From positions 682,001 through 746,000 of the forward strand of contig CAJPFK010000001.1 of the NCBI GenBank assembly GCA_905339275.1: a stretch of 64,000 nucleotides of DNA, written 5' to 3'. The position numbers were made by a program, and so were the translations under genes. The stretch is from Methylophilaceae bacterium. GTDB lineage: Bacteria; Pseudomonadota; Gammaproteobacteria; Burkholderiales; Methylophilaceae. Each line of letters starts with the position of its first letter. Position 1 is the stretch's first letter. This document shows, piece by piece, positions 14,906-22,331 of the stretch. The notes under the pieces were generated by a model that searched no databases, was not told the DNA's origin, and saw only the letters and a list, made by a program, of their open reading frames with translations.

Positions 14906-15890
14906 ATACCTTGTTTGATCGCGAGGCGTCTCCAATTACTTCTTTAAGGTTTTTGGTGAAATCGCTTTTACTCAGCGGCTCGGTTGCATTTAATGCGGAC
15001 CTAGAGCTCTCAAGAGTGGTGAAAATTACTTTACTAGGCATGAGCTTCATGTCGTGGCCATAATCAACGACAAACCAGATAACATCTGCATTATCTCGTC
15101 GTTCTTGATCGTTTCGTGCCCTGGGATAGGCATCTGATAATGAGTTCATGTTTTCAAAGAAGAATCGATCAATTACAACGGCAACCTTTTTACCCCAATT
15201 TCTGAGCACGGGGACCTTTACGTCCAATTGCGGAGACAGGCGCTTGGGACCGCTGCTACGATAATCCGGTCGCCGCCGGCCGATAGGGAAGAGAAGTGGT
15301 GATGGGGCTGAGGCATACGCATCAAATTCATGGCGCATTTTATCGCCCGAGAAGTACAAAGCCTGGGTTTCAATCGCGCACCACTCAAGATCAATTGCAT
15401 CCATTGATTTCGGATTTACGATGATCCAGTCTATGCGCCCGGCTTTCTTTCCTTCCCCATCATCTTCAGTGGTAGAAGATGGATGGTCTGACACAGTGCG
15501 TAAGAATGGAGTTTCCTTGACGATCGTTGGCGATCCTACATCAAGCATTATTTCAGATATCCAAGAGAACAGGCTTTTGCGGTCGGCTAAGTTTTGAAGG
15601 AACCTCGAAGGGCAGACGGTGACTATTTTGTCGTCAATAACCGGATTTGCCGAACCGTCAGGGTTTGCAGAGTAACGCCTTATGCTACAGACTCCACTTG
15701 CTTTATTGCACTGGGCGTCAGGCACCAAATTGGAAAGGAATGGGCAAAGCGGGGCGTTTGTAATGTCTCCATTCTGGTCCTGAGCGACAGCAATTTTACC
15801 GAATCTCTGCCGCTCAGATGGCGTCATATTGGTTATATCTTCACCAAACCATTCAGCAATACCGTATCTTTCGGTTGGGTTGCGAGCCAT
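14889..15890 (-). CDS. NotI-family type II restriction endonuclease (probable)
   Basis: 333 residues. The N-terminus RYGIAEWFGEDITNMTPSERQRF and a four-cysteine cluster (Cys49, 61, 68, 93) match the pattern of NotI, whose cysteines bind iron. A nuclease core is suggested by GRIDWIIVNP with Asp154, then a strand ending in ETQ (Glu174, Gln176), resembling a PD-(D/E)xK site. The gene faces the adenine methyltransferase and overlaps its end by 17 bp. Because the partner methylates adenine, the recognition site should contain adenine, unlike GCGGCCGC. The family assignment comes from memory of the motif pattern and is likely but not certain. Confidence 0.7.
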   Translation of the reverse strand: MARNPTERYGIAEWFGEDITNMTPSERQRFGKIAVAQDQNGDITNAPLCPFLSNLVPDAQCNKASGVCSIRRYSANPDGSANPVIDDKIVTVCPSRFLQNLADRKSLFSWISEIMLDVGSPTIVKETPFLRTVSDHPSSTTEDDGEGKKAGRIDWIIVNPKSMDAIDLEWCAIETQALYFSGDKMRHEFDAYASAPSPLLFPIGRRRPDYRSSGPKRLSPQLDVKVPVLRNWGKKVAVVIDRFFFENMNSLSDAYPRARNDQERRDNADVIWFVVDYGHDMKLMPSKVIFTTLESSRSALNATEPLSKSDFTKNLKEVIGDASRSNKVFKASK

Positions 15891-16117
15891 GAATCTTTTT
15901 CCAGAAAAATAAGTGTGATTCTATGTTAACAGCTCTTTTGCTGCCAAGGCTGGTCGAAGAGTAAAAGTCAATGGCTCAGAATTATGGTTCACCTCTTGGT
16001 TTACTGTTGGCATTCACCATGAGTGATCTCTTGGATGAATGATTTTCATTGGCCGCTAGCTCTTGCTAGCTTATCGGCAATGCTCTGTGACGTTGGGTGG
16101 AAGTAGCGGAGAGCCAA

Positions 16118-16142
16118 TTACCAGGGTATTCACGTATGGCTT
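16118..16142 (+). repeat. 25-bp direct repeat, right copy
   Basis: Second copy of the sequence at 13646-13670 (one mismatch). It has no ORF context and lies 8 bp from the integrase stop, so it looks like a remnant of the small gene. The rest of 15891-16117 has no gene; the only structure is GCTAGC repeated around TCTT near 16059-16074. Confidence 0.65.
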
Positions 16143-16150
16143 CTTGATGC

Positions 16151-17176
16151 TCAGCCAAGCTTCCGCACGAGCTCGCGTGTGCTGATCTGATAGTATCTGT
16201 CCAACATCTTCAAGTCGCGATGGCCGGTGATCCGCGAAAGCTCGATCACATTAGGCACACGCTGAGCCAGCCGGCTTATCGCCTCATGCCGAAGATCATG
16301 AAAATGCAGGTCGACCAAATACCTCTCATCTGGCTTGATGCCTTTGGCATTGCATTCCTTCTCGTATTCCTTGCGTGCGCGGTCTCTGGCGCGATCAAAC
16401 GCCTGGCTAATACTTTCTCCCTTAAGACCGAATAAAAAACGGTCCACACGCGCAGGAAGACCCTCTATGATTTTGGCAGCCGCCGAGTTGATAGCCGCAT
16501 TGAACGTGGTGCCGTTTTTCGTCTGGACAAGCCGGCAATAGCGATCGTCCGGCCGGATGAAGACATGCTCTCGCTTCAAATTCGAGATCTGGCTTCGCCG
16601 GAATCCGGTCTCCAATGCAAAGCGCACAATGATTGCCAGTTCCTGGCTTTCTGTATGCTCACAGATTGCCCGGATCTCTTCATCGCTCACACGCCGATCC
16701 CGCGCATCATCCACCGGCAGTTTCTTGACCTCCGGCACGCCGTGCGGCAGGTGTATTTTGCAGTCGTGGTAGGCGTAGCTTATTAGCCGAAGCAACGTTG
16801 TGATTTCGCGGTTTGCGCTGTTCGGTTTCAGCTTCTCCAGCCTGGTGTTCCTGTACTTCAACACAACGGCCGTGGTGATTGATGCCAGGCTTTTCTTGCC
16901 CAGGCCTTCGCGGATCTGGCGCAGCCGGCTCTTTTCCTGTGACTGCGCCCTGATTGTCGGCAGTACGTCCTTTTCGTAATCGTCGATCAGATCTCCCAGG
17001 GTCTTACGCTCAGCTTCATCGGTATTAATGAATGTGCCTCGGTCGATCTCACGCTCGACCTTACGCGCCCAGGCCTCGGCATCCTCCTTGTATAGGAAAT
17101 TCTTGCTGACATTTACGCCTTTCCTGCGTACCTGTGCCTGCCACTGATATTCGCCACGTTTCGTGAAAGATGCCAT
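16151..17176 (-). CDS. int: Tyrosine recombinase (integrase) of the element
   Basis: 341 residues. Catalyses site-specific integration and excision at the tRNA-Arg repeat. The N-terminus has an arm-binding-like domain (TKRGEYQWQAQVRRKGVNVSKNF) and a SAM-like core-binding domain (about 55-150). The catalytic set is complete: Arg in ALETGFRRSQI, Lys in QTKNG, His293 and Arg296 in HDLRH, His319 in TGHRD and Tyr328 in MLDRYY. It lies 87 bp inside the right attachment repeat and reads into the element. A 20-bp direct repeat shared with the left end lies just upstream of its start, which suggests autoregulation. Confidence 0.95.
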   Translation of the reverse strand: MASFTKRGEYQWQAQVRRKGVNVSKNFLYKEDAEAWARKVEREIDRGTFINTDEAERKTLGDLIDDYEKDVLPTIRAQSQEKSRLRQIREGLGKKSLASITTAVVLKYRNTRLEKLKPNSANREITTLLRLISYAYHDCKIHLPHGVPEVKKLPVDDARDRRVSDEEIRAICEHTESQELAIIVRFALETGFRRSQISNLKREHVFIRPDDRYCRLVQTKNGTTFNAAINSAAAKIIEGLPARVDRFLFGLKGESISQAFDRARDRARKEYEKECNAKGIKPDERYLVDLHFHDLRHEAISRLAQRVPNVIELSRITGHRDLKMLDRYYQISTRELVRKLG

Positions 17177-17183
17177 AATGAAC

Positions 17184-17203
17184 AGTGTGTATTATTTGTG
17201 TAT
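17184..17203 (+). repeat. 20-bp direct repeat, right copy (arm site / int operator)
   Basis: Identical to 1222-1241, same orientation. It lies between the integrase start and the right tRNA repeat, where it would cover the integrase ribosome site or promoter. Confidence 0.7.
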
Positions 17204-17263
17204 GAAATTCTAATTAAACCCTGTTTGCTTATATAAATCAATTGCTAACGCTCTTTATTTTTA

Positions 17264-17311
17264 CCCCTCCTAAGGGGAGGGTCACACGTTCGATTCGTGT
17301 CGGGGGCACCA
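17264..17311 (+). repeat. attR: displaced tRNA-Arg 3' half
   Basis: Repeats bases 1070-1117 with G-to-A at the start and C-to-T at the end of the T stem, so pairing is kept (ACACG/CGTGT). It lacks the 5' half and cannot be a tRNA. It is followed by the strong terminator at 17316-17349, so this is the native chromosomal 3' end, pushed 16 kb away. Confidence 0.92.
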
Positions 17312-17315
17312 CTTA

Positions 17316-17349
17316 ATTAAAGAAGCCTGTAAAAACAGGCTTCTTTAAT
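17316..17349 (+). terminator. Original tRNA-Arg terminator
   Basis: A perfect 14-bp stem (ATTAAAGAAGCCTG with CAGGCTTCTTTAAT) around a 6-nt loop, followed by TTTA. Its position 4 bp after the displaced CCA indicates that it ended the tRNA transcript before integration. Confidence 0.8.
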
Positions 17350-17428
17350 TTTACCCTGGCCCCATATTCCTTCCAATGACTCAATCGGTTGTGGGTTTTG
17401 ATATCCGGCACACGCAGCGATAGTATTC

Positions 17429-17462
17429 AAGCTGCAATTTAACGTAACGTAAATTGCAGCTT
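17429..17462. repeat. 13-bp inverted repeat after the ycaC-like gene
   Basis: AAGCTGCAATTTA and TAAATTGCAGCTT enclose ACGTAACG, 9 bp beyond the stop of the ycaC-like gene. It is a probable transcript end for that gene, although no long T-run is present on either strand. Confidence 0.5.
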
Positions 17463-17470
17463 ACCCGGAT

Positions 17471-18097
17471 TTACTTGCCGGCTTTGAGCGACGTGTAACT
17501 GGTGATCAGGTTCCGGTAGTCGGGAATGTGATTGGAGAATAGTGCGCCCAGGCCTTCAATATCGTTGCGCCAATCCCTGTGCAATTCACAGGCCGCGCCA
17601 AACCAGGTCATTAACTGGGCGCCTGCGGAGGACATCCTGTCCCAGGCGGAATCCCTGGTCAAGGCATTGAAAGTGCCGGAAGCATCAGTCACGACAATTA
17701 CCTCATAGCCTTCTTCCAGGGCAGACAAGGCGGGAAATGCCACGCAAACTTCAGTGACGACACCGGCAATAATCAGCTGCTTTTTGCCTGTTGCTTTGAC
17801 AGCGTTCACAAAATCTTCGTTATCCCAGGCATTGATCTGGCCGGGACGGGCAATATAGGGCGCGTCCGGGAATAGCTCCTTCAGTTCAGGCACCAGCGGG
17901 CCGTTGGGGCCGTTTTCAAAACTCGTAGTGAGAATGGTGGGCAGGTTGAAGTATTTGGTCATGTCCGCCAGTGCCAATACATTGTTCTTGAACTTGTCAG
18001 GATCTATGTCACGAACAAGGGAAAGCAGCCCGGATTGGTGATCAACCAGTAGAACTGCGGCATCGTTTTTATCGAGACGAACGTAGGGCTTACTCAT
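17471..18097 (-). CDS. ycaC: Isochorismatase-family hydrolase, YcaC-like
   Basis: 208 residues, the same length as E. coli YcaC. The cysteine-hydrolase fold shows the catalytic Asp in LLVDHQSG (Asp19) and the nucleophile Cys in IIAGVVTEVCVAFPAL, with a nearby Lys expected from the family. YcaC proteins are cysteine hydrolases of uncertain natural substrate. It lies 66 bp downstream of the pirin gene on the same strand and may share its transcript. The native function cannot be told from sequence. Confidence 0.85.
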   Translation of the reverse strand: MSKPYVRLDKNDAAVLLVDHQSGLLSLVRDIDPDKFKNNVLALADMTKYFNLPTILTTSFENGPNGPLVPELKELFPDAPYIARPGQINAWDNEDFVNAVKATGKKQLIIAGVVTEVCVAFPALSALEEGYEVIVVTDASGTFNALTRDSAWDRMSSAGAQLMTWFGAACELHRDWRNDIEGLGALFSNHIPDYRNLITSYTSLKAGK

Positions 18098-18163
18098 GGG
18101 GTTCTCCTTTAAATTAAGGTGATAAACACCGTTGGCAGAAACCTGCCGCTTCGCAGCGGCAGG

Positions 18164-19036
18164 TCATGAACTACTTGCAATAGTTCCGAAACGACCGTTA
18201 TTTAAATCCTCAATGGCCTGGGTAATCTCATCCCAGGAATTCATGACAAAAGGGCCATACCCAATAATCGGTTCGTTAAGTGGCGTGCCATTCAACAACA
18301 ACAGTATGGTACCCTCCGTTGCGTCAAAGGCAAGCCGGGTGCCGTGACGCTCCAGCACTGCCAGCTCGGAAGGGCGTATCATGTGGGTGTCGCCAATCCG
18401 GACCGCGCCTCGCAGGATAAACAGCGCAGTCGTATGGCCTTCCGGCAGTTCGACCGAGAACGAGCTTCCTGCTTTCAGGCGCATATCCCAGACGTTCATG
18501 GGACTAAAGGTGTGTGTAACTCCTTTTGCGCCCATATATTCCCCGGCGATGATGCGTGCAGTCCCGGCATTTCCGGGTAACTCCACACGGGGAATCTGCG
18601 CATCAGTGATGCCTTGATAGGACGGCGCAGCCATTTTGTCCCTGGCGGGCAAATTGACCCAGAGTTGTATCATTTCAAAAGGCCCGCCTCGTTGGGCATA
18701 ATCGGCACTATGGTATTCCTCGTGCAGGATACCGGCGCCAGCCGTCATCCATTGCACATCGCCCGCGCCTATGGTTCCGCCACCGTTCGCTGAATCATGG
18801 TGCGTAACCTCGCCGTCATAGACGATGGTGACGGTCTCGAACCCCCGGTGAGGATGCTGGCCTACACCGCGCCGCTTGTCGGTGGGCTCAAAGCTTGTCG
18901 GGCCCGCATAATCCATCAGCAGGAATGGAGACATTTCCTCGTGGATATCCCGGTATGAAAATATGCTTTGAACGGGGAAACCATCGCCTACCCAGTGCCT
19001 GCCGTTGCTGCGCTTGATAAAAGCCAGCTTTTTCAT
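18164..19036 (-). CDS. Pirin-family bicupin protein
   Basis: 290 residues with two cupin domains. The first carries the metal motif HPHRGFETVTIV followed by HHDSANGGGTIGAGDVQWMTAGAGILHEE, with the His/His/His/Glu pattern of bacterial pirins, some of which show quercetin 2,3-dioxygenase activity. The C-terminal cupin (PEGHTTALFILRGAVRIGD) lacks such a site, as usual. It is divergent from a LysR-type gene across a 105-bp gap, so control by that regulator is likely. The in vivo substrate is unknown. GAGAACG precedes the ATG. Confidence 0.9.
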   Translation of the reverse strand: MKKLAFIKRSNGRHWVGDGFPVQSIFSYRDIHEEMSPFLLMDYAGPTSFEPTDKRRGVGQHPHRGFETVTIVYDGEVTHHDSANGGGTIGAGDVQWMTAGAGILHEEYHSADYAQRGGPFEMIQLWVNLPARDKMAAPSYQGITDAQIPRVELPGNAGTARIIAGEYMGAKGVTHTFSPMNVWDMRLKAGSSFSVELPEGHTTALFILRGAVRIGDTHMIRPSELAVLERHGTRLAFDATEGTILLLLNGTPLNEPIIGYGPFVMNSWDEITQAIEDLNNGRFGTIASSS

Positions 19037-19141
19037 GACGTTCTCCTTATTGATCGTTGATGGAGTCCACTATAGAGGCAAGACTTTTATTTAACTAGGT
19101 AGTTAAATGTGAAATAACTTTTCAATAAATGGAATAGTGAT

Positions 19142-20035
19142 ATGGATCTCAATGAAACGGCAACGTTCGTCAAAGTCGTCCAGGCAGGCAGTTTCAGTGA
19201 TGCGGCGCGGCAGCTTCGATTACCTGTTTCTACAATCAGCACGCGGGTTTCCCGTCTTGAAAAAAGACTGGGCATCACCCTTCTGCAGAGAACCACCAGG
19301 CGTCTGAATTTGACCGATGCGGGCAATATCTATTATCAGCATGCCGTTACGGGATTGGGGTATATGCTTGAAGCCGAAGCGGCCATTACCAGCGAGCGCG
19401 ACCAGCCGCAAGGGCATCTGAGGGTCACGGCTCCGGCGGACCTTGGCGATATCCTGCTCTCAGGCCTGGTGACGCGCGTTCAGCAGGCGTACCCCAAAAT
19501 AGAGATGGAGCTGATTCTGACGGACCGCTATGTTGACCTGGTTGCAGAAGGGGTCGATGCAGCCATACGCACAGGCGCCTTGAGGGATTCCAGCATGATT
19601 GCCAGGCAGGTAGGAGCAATCCGCTGGGCGGCATTTGCCAGCAAAGGCTATCTCGATTCAGCCCCTGTATTGAAGATGCCCCAGGATTTGCGTAAACATA
19701 GTTGTTTGCAGTTCACGCCCCTAGGCAGGGATCAATGGACGTTTTTTAATAGCGACAGCAACATTACAACCATGTTGAATGGCCGTATGCTTGCCAACAG
19801 TATAGGGGTCATACGAGCCATGGTGCTCGCAAACCAGGGCGTTGGATTATTGCCGACCTATCTGTGCCGGCCGGAAGTAACCGGAGATGAACTGGTAAGG
19901 GTATTACCGGAATGGTATGCAAAAGACGATCCCATACACCTGGTTTATCCGGGGCAACGTTTTTTGCCTCTCAAATTGCGGTCATTTCTGGACCTGGCCG
20001 TGATTGAACTGCGGAACTGGTTTGGCCAAGGCTGA
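19142..20035 (+). CDS. LysR-type transcriptional regulator
   Basis: 297 residues. The N-terminal winged HTH reads FVKVVQAGSFSDAARQLRLPVSTISTRVSRLEKRLG, followed by a linker helix and a periplasmic-binding-like effector domain (RVTAPADLGDILL...). The length and layout are standard for the family. It is divergent from the pirin and ycaC-like genes, the usual arrangement for a regulator and its targets. The intergenic 105 bp is AT-rich near 19080-19140. The effector is unknown. Confidence 0.93.
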   Translation: MDLNETATFVKVVQAGSFSDAARQLRLPVSTISTRVSRLEKRLGITLLQRTTRRLNLTDAGNIYYQHAVTGLGYMLEAEAAITSERDQPQGHLRVTAPADLGDILLSGLVTRVQQAYPKIEMELILTDRYVDLVAEGVDAAIRTGALRDSSMIARQVGAIRWAAFASKGYLDSAPVLKMPQDLRKHSCLQFTPLGRDQWTFFNSDSNITTMLNGRMLANSIGVIRAMVLANQGVGLLPTYLCRPEVTGDELVRVLPEWYAKDDPIHLVYPGQRFLPLKLRSFLDLAVIELRNWFGQG

Positions 20036-20150
20036 AACCATGCGGGTGACCTGAAGCATGTGCATGGTGCCGGGGTGGTTTCAACGGTAGCGGGCGTAAC
20101 CTGCGATGACGGGGATTGGATTTGCTTCTTCTTTCCATCAACGACAGTTA

Positions 20151-20534
20151 TCAGGAGCTGCCGCATTGTTCGACCGGGGCAAGCTGTGACCATTCTTCAT
20201 CACTGTACAGCCTTGAGCGGATAATGAATCTTAGCCCGGTGGGCCTTTCCAGCGAGAACTGCCCGCCGTTGCCGGAAATGGCGTCCAGGGTCAGATGCGT
20301 ATGCTCCCAATATTCGAACTGGCTTTTGCTCATGTAGAACGGCACGCCGGCAACTTCGCCCAGTTTGACGTCGGAGCTGCCCAGATAAAACTCGCCCTCT
20401 GGAAAACACATGGGAGCGCTGCCATCGCAGCAACCGCCGGACTGATGAAACATCAGTTTTCCATGCCTGGCTTCAAGCTCGGATATGAGTGCAATGGCTG
20501 CATCCGTTGCAGAGATTCTGCTCGATTGGGTCAC
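20151..20534 (-). CDS. DUF779 protein, partner of the aldehyde dehydrogenase
   Basis: 127 residues. It contains FHQSGGCCDGSAPMCFPEGEF, the cysteine-rich hallmark of DUF779 (possible metal or redox site), and a WEHTHLTLD segment. DUF779 genes commonly sit beside NAD-dependent aldehyde dehydrogenases and AcoR-type regulators, as here. It is downstream of the dehydrogenase on the same strand (56-bp gap) and probably in the same operon. The biochemical function is not established. Confidence 0.85.
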   Translation of the reverse strand: MTQSSRISATDAAIALISELEARHGKLMFHQSGGCCDGSAPMCFPEGEFYLGSSDVKLGEVAGVPFYMSKSQFEYWEHTHLTLDAISGNGGQFSLERPTGLRFIIRSRLYSDEEWSQLAPVEQCGSS

Positions 20535-20590
20535 GGTAATCGTCAGCGGAACCTGGCGGCCCCGCTGAATTCCCTCAAGAAAATGCCAGT

Positions 20591-22111
20591 TTAAAAGAAG
20601 CCCAGGGCATTGGGGTTATAACTGACCAGCAAGTTCTTGGTTTGCTGGTAATGCTCAAGCATCATTTTGTGATTTTCACGGCCGATACCGGATTGCTTGT
20701 AACCACCGAATGCTGCATGGGCAGGATACAGGTGGTAGCAGTTGGTCCAGACGCGGCCGGCTTGTATGCCCCGGCCCATGCGGAAAGCACGGCTGCCATC
20801 ACGTGTCCACACACCTGCCCCCAGGCCGTAGAGCGTGTCGTTGGCAATCGCCAGCGCTTCTGCTTCATCCTTGAACGTGGTCACTGAAAGCACCGGCCCA
20901 AAAATCTCTTCCTGGAAAATACGCATCTTGTTGTGGCCTTTGAATACGGTCGGCTGGATGTAATAGCCATCGCCCAAATCGCCGTCCAGTTTGCTTGCGC
21001 TGCCACCGGTCAGTAGCTGTGCGCCTTCTTCCTGGCCAAGTTTGATGTAGGAAAGGATTTTTTCAACCTGCTCGCTGGAGGCCTGTGCGCCTATCATGGT
21101 GGACTTGTCCAGGGGATTGCCCTGTTTGATGGCCTGCACGCGTTTGATGGCCCGTTCGATGAATTTCTCGTAGATGGATTCCTGGATCAATGCGCGTGAT
21201 GGACAGGTGCATACTTCGCCCTGGTTCAATGCGAACAATGCGAAACCTTCAAGGCATTTGTCGAAATAGGCATCATCGGCATCCATGATGTCCTCGAAGA
21301 ACACGTTCGGCGATTTGCCGCCCAGTTCCAGCGTGACCGGAATGATATTTTGCGATGCGTATTGCATGATGAGCCGGCCGGTGGTGGTTTCGCCAGTGAA
21401 TGCAATTTTTGAAATGCGGCTGGAACTTGCAAGAGGCTTGCCTGCTTCCAGGCCAAAACCGTTGACGATATTGAGCACACCGGCTGGCAACAAGTCTCCA
21501 ATCAGCTCTATCAGTACCATGATCGAAGCAGGGGTCTGCTCAGCGGGTTTCATGACAATACAGTTGCCTGCTGCGAGTGCCGGCGCAAGTTTCCAGACCG
21601 CCATCAGGATCGGGAAGTTCCAGGGGATGATCTGGCCCACAACCCCTAGCGGCTCATGGAAATGATAGGCCACGGTGTCATGGTCGATCTCGCTGATGCT
21701 GCCCTCCTGCGCACGGATACAGCCGGCGAAGTAACGGAAATGATCGATTGCCAGCGGAATATCGGCCGCCATGGTTTCGCGCAGCGGTTTGCCGTTATCA
21801 ATGGTTTCGGCAATTGCAATCTTTTCCAGATTGGCTTCCATGATGTCTGCAATTTTGTTCAGAATATTGGCGCGTGCCGTGGTCGAGGTTTTCCCCCAGG
21901 CATCCTTTGCTGCATGCGCCGCGTCCAGGGCCAGGTTTACATCTTTCTCGCTGGAGCGTGCAACCTGGCAGAAAGGCTTGCCAGTGACCGGGCTGATGTT
22001 ATCGAAGTACTGGCCTTCAACAGGCGCAACCCATTTGCCTCCAATATAGTTCTCGTATTTTGCTTTGTATGGGATGGCTACTCCCAGATTCTTCAAGCTT
22101 TCAAGACTCAT
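20591..22111 (-). CDS. NAD-dependent aldehyde dehydrogenase (ExaC/AldB/acetaldehyde type)
   Basis: 506 residues. Oxidises an aldehyde to its acid with NAD. The family motifs are intact: [18 protein letters not shown] cofactor loop, [11 protein letters not shown] with the catalytic Glu, [11 protein letters not shown] with the nucleophilic Cys, and [10 protein letters not shown]. It is of the class that includes ExaC and AcoD, used for acetaldehyde and similar short aldehydes. ATG at 22111 follows TAGGAG. It is divergent from an AcoR-like activator, with a sigma-54-type promoter between. The substrate is inferred, not shown. Confidence 0.9.
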   Translation of the reverse strand: MSLESLKNLGVAIPYKAKYENYIGGKWVAPVEGQYFDNISPVTGKPFCQVARSSEKDVNLALDAAHAAKDAWGKTSTTARANILNKIADIMEANLEKIAIAETIDNGKPLRETMAADIPLAIDHFRYFAGCIRAQEGSISEIDHDTVAYHFHEPLGVVGQIIPWNFPILMAVWKLAPALAAGNCIVMKPAEQTPASIMVLIELIGDLLPAGVLNIVNGFGLEAGKPLASSSRISKIAFTGETTTGRLIMQYASQNIIPVTLELGGKSPNVFFEDIMDADDAYFDKCLEGFALFALNQGEVCTCPSRALIQESIYEKFIERAIKRVQAIKQGNPLDKSTMIGAQASSEQVEKILSYIKLGQEEGAQLLTGGSASKLDGDLGDGYYIQPTVFKGHNKMRIFQEEIFGPVLSVTTFKDEAEALAIANDTLYGLGAGVWTRDGSRAFRMGRGIQAGRVWTNCYHLYPAHAAFGGYKQSGIGRENHKMMLEHYQQTKNLLVSYNPNALGFF

Positions 22112-22194
22112 CACTTCACTCCTAGGAAATTATGTTAATGACACTTCGACCACTTGAATCAAGCGTGGTTTTAATTAGTGTGACGGTATACATA

Positions 22195-22209
22195 GCAGAA
22201 TATATGCCT
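22195..22209 (-). promoter_or_regulatory. Candidate sigma-54 promoter for the aldehyde dehydrogenase operon
   Basis: On the minus strand GG (22208-22207) and GC (22196-22195) are separated by exactly ten bases within AGGCATATATTCTGC. It matches the -24/-12 GG-N10-GC core and the GGCA and TGC parts of the consensus. It lies about 85 bp upstream of the dehydrogenase start, beside a sigma-54-dependent activator gene. Confidence 0.5.
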
Positions 22210-22284
22210 GAAATTTATTGATTGTTACTTACTGATTATTAGAAATAATTTCTCATCACGATTGTTTTTCGCATCCTGAACGTG

Positions 22285-22318
22285 CAAAATGAGACGGTCT
22301 GTCCAATCAAAATGAGAC
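22285..22318. promoter_or_regulatory. Candidate upstream activating sites for the AcoR-like protein
   Basis: CAAAATGAGAC occurs twice in the same orientation (22285-22295 and 22308-22318), 23 bp apart, about two helical turns. The pair is 76-123 bp upstream of the putative -24/-12 element, a typical enhancer distance, and just in front of the activator's own gene. Confidence 0.5.
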
Positions 22319-22331
22319 AATCGAGACATTG

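Larger units (their letters stand above)
1070..17311. mobile_element. Integrative and mobilizable element in tRNA-Arg(CCT), about 16.2 kb
   Basis: Bounded by direct repeats of the tRNA 3' half (1070-1117 and 17264-17311; 46 of 48 bases identical). A tyrosine recombinase is at the right end pointing inward, and a 20-bp direct repeat lies near each end. Inside are a relaxase, a coupling protein and an RHH protein (MobF set), a candidate oriT, TrbJ and TrbL homologues, ArdC, and an apparent restriction-modification pair. No phage structural genes and no VirB4, VirB8-VirB11 or VirB2/3 homologues are seen, so self-transfer is unlikely and mobilization by a helper is inferred. The original tRNA terminator survives beyond the right end (17316-17349), which shows which flank is host. 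Confidence 0.9.

Noticed and set aside
17264..17311. Second tRNA-like sequence
   Set aside because: Only the 3' half from the anticodon stem onward is present and the 5' half is absent. It is the right attachment repeat, not a tRNA gene.
1070..17311. Element interpreted as a prophage
   Set aside because: The integrase and a Dam-like methylase could suggest a phage, but there are no capsid, terminase, tail or lysis genes, while relaxase and coupling genes are present.
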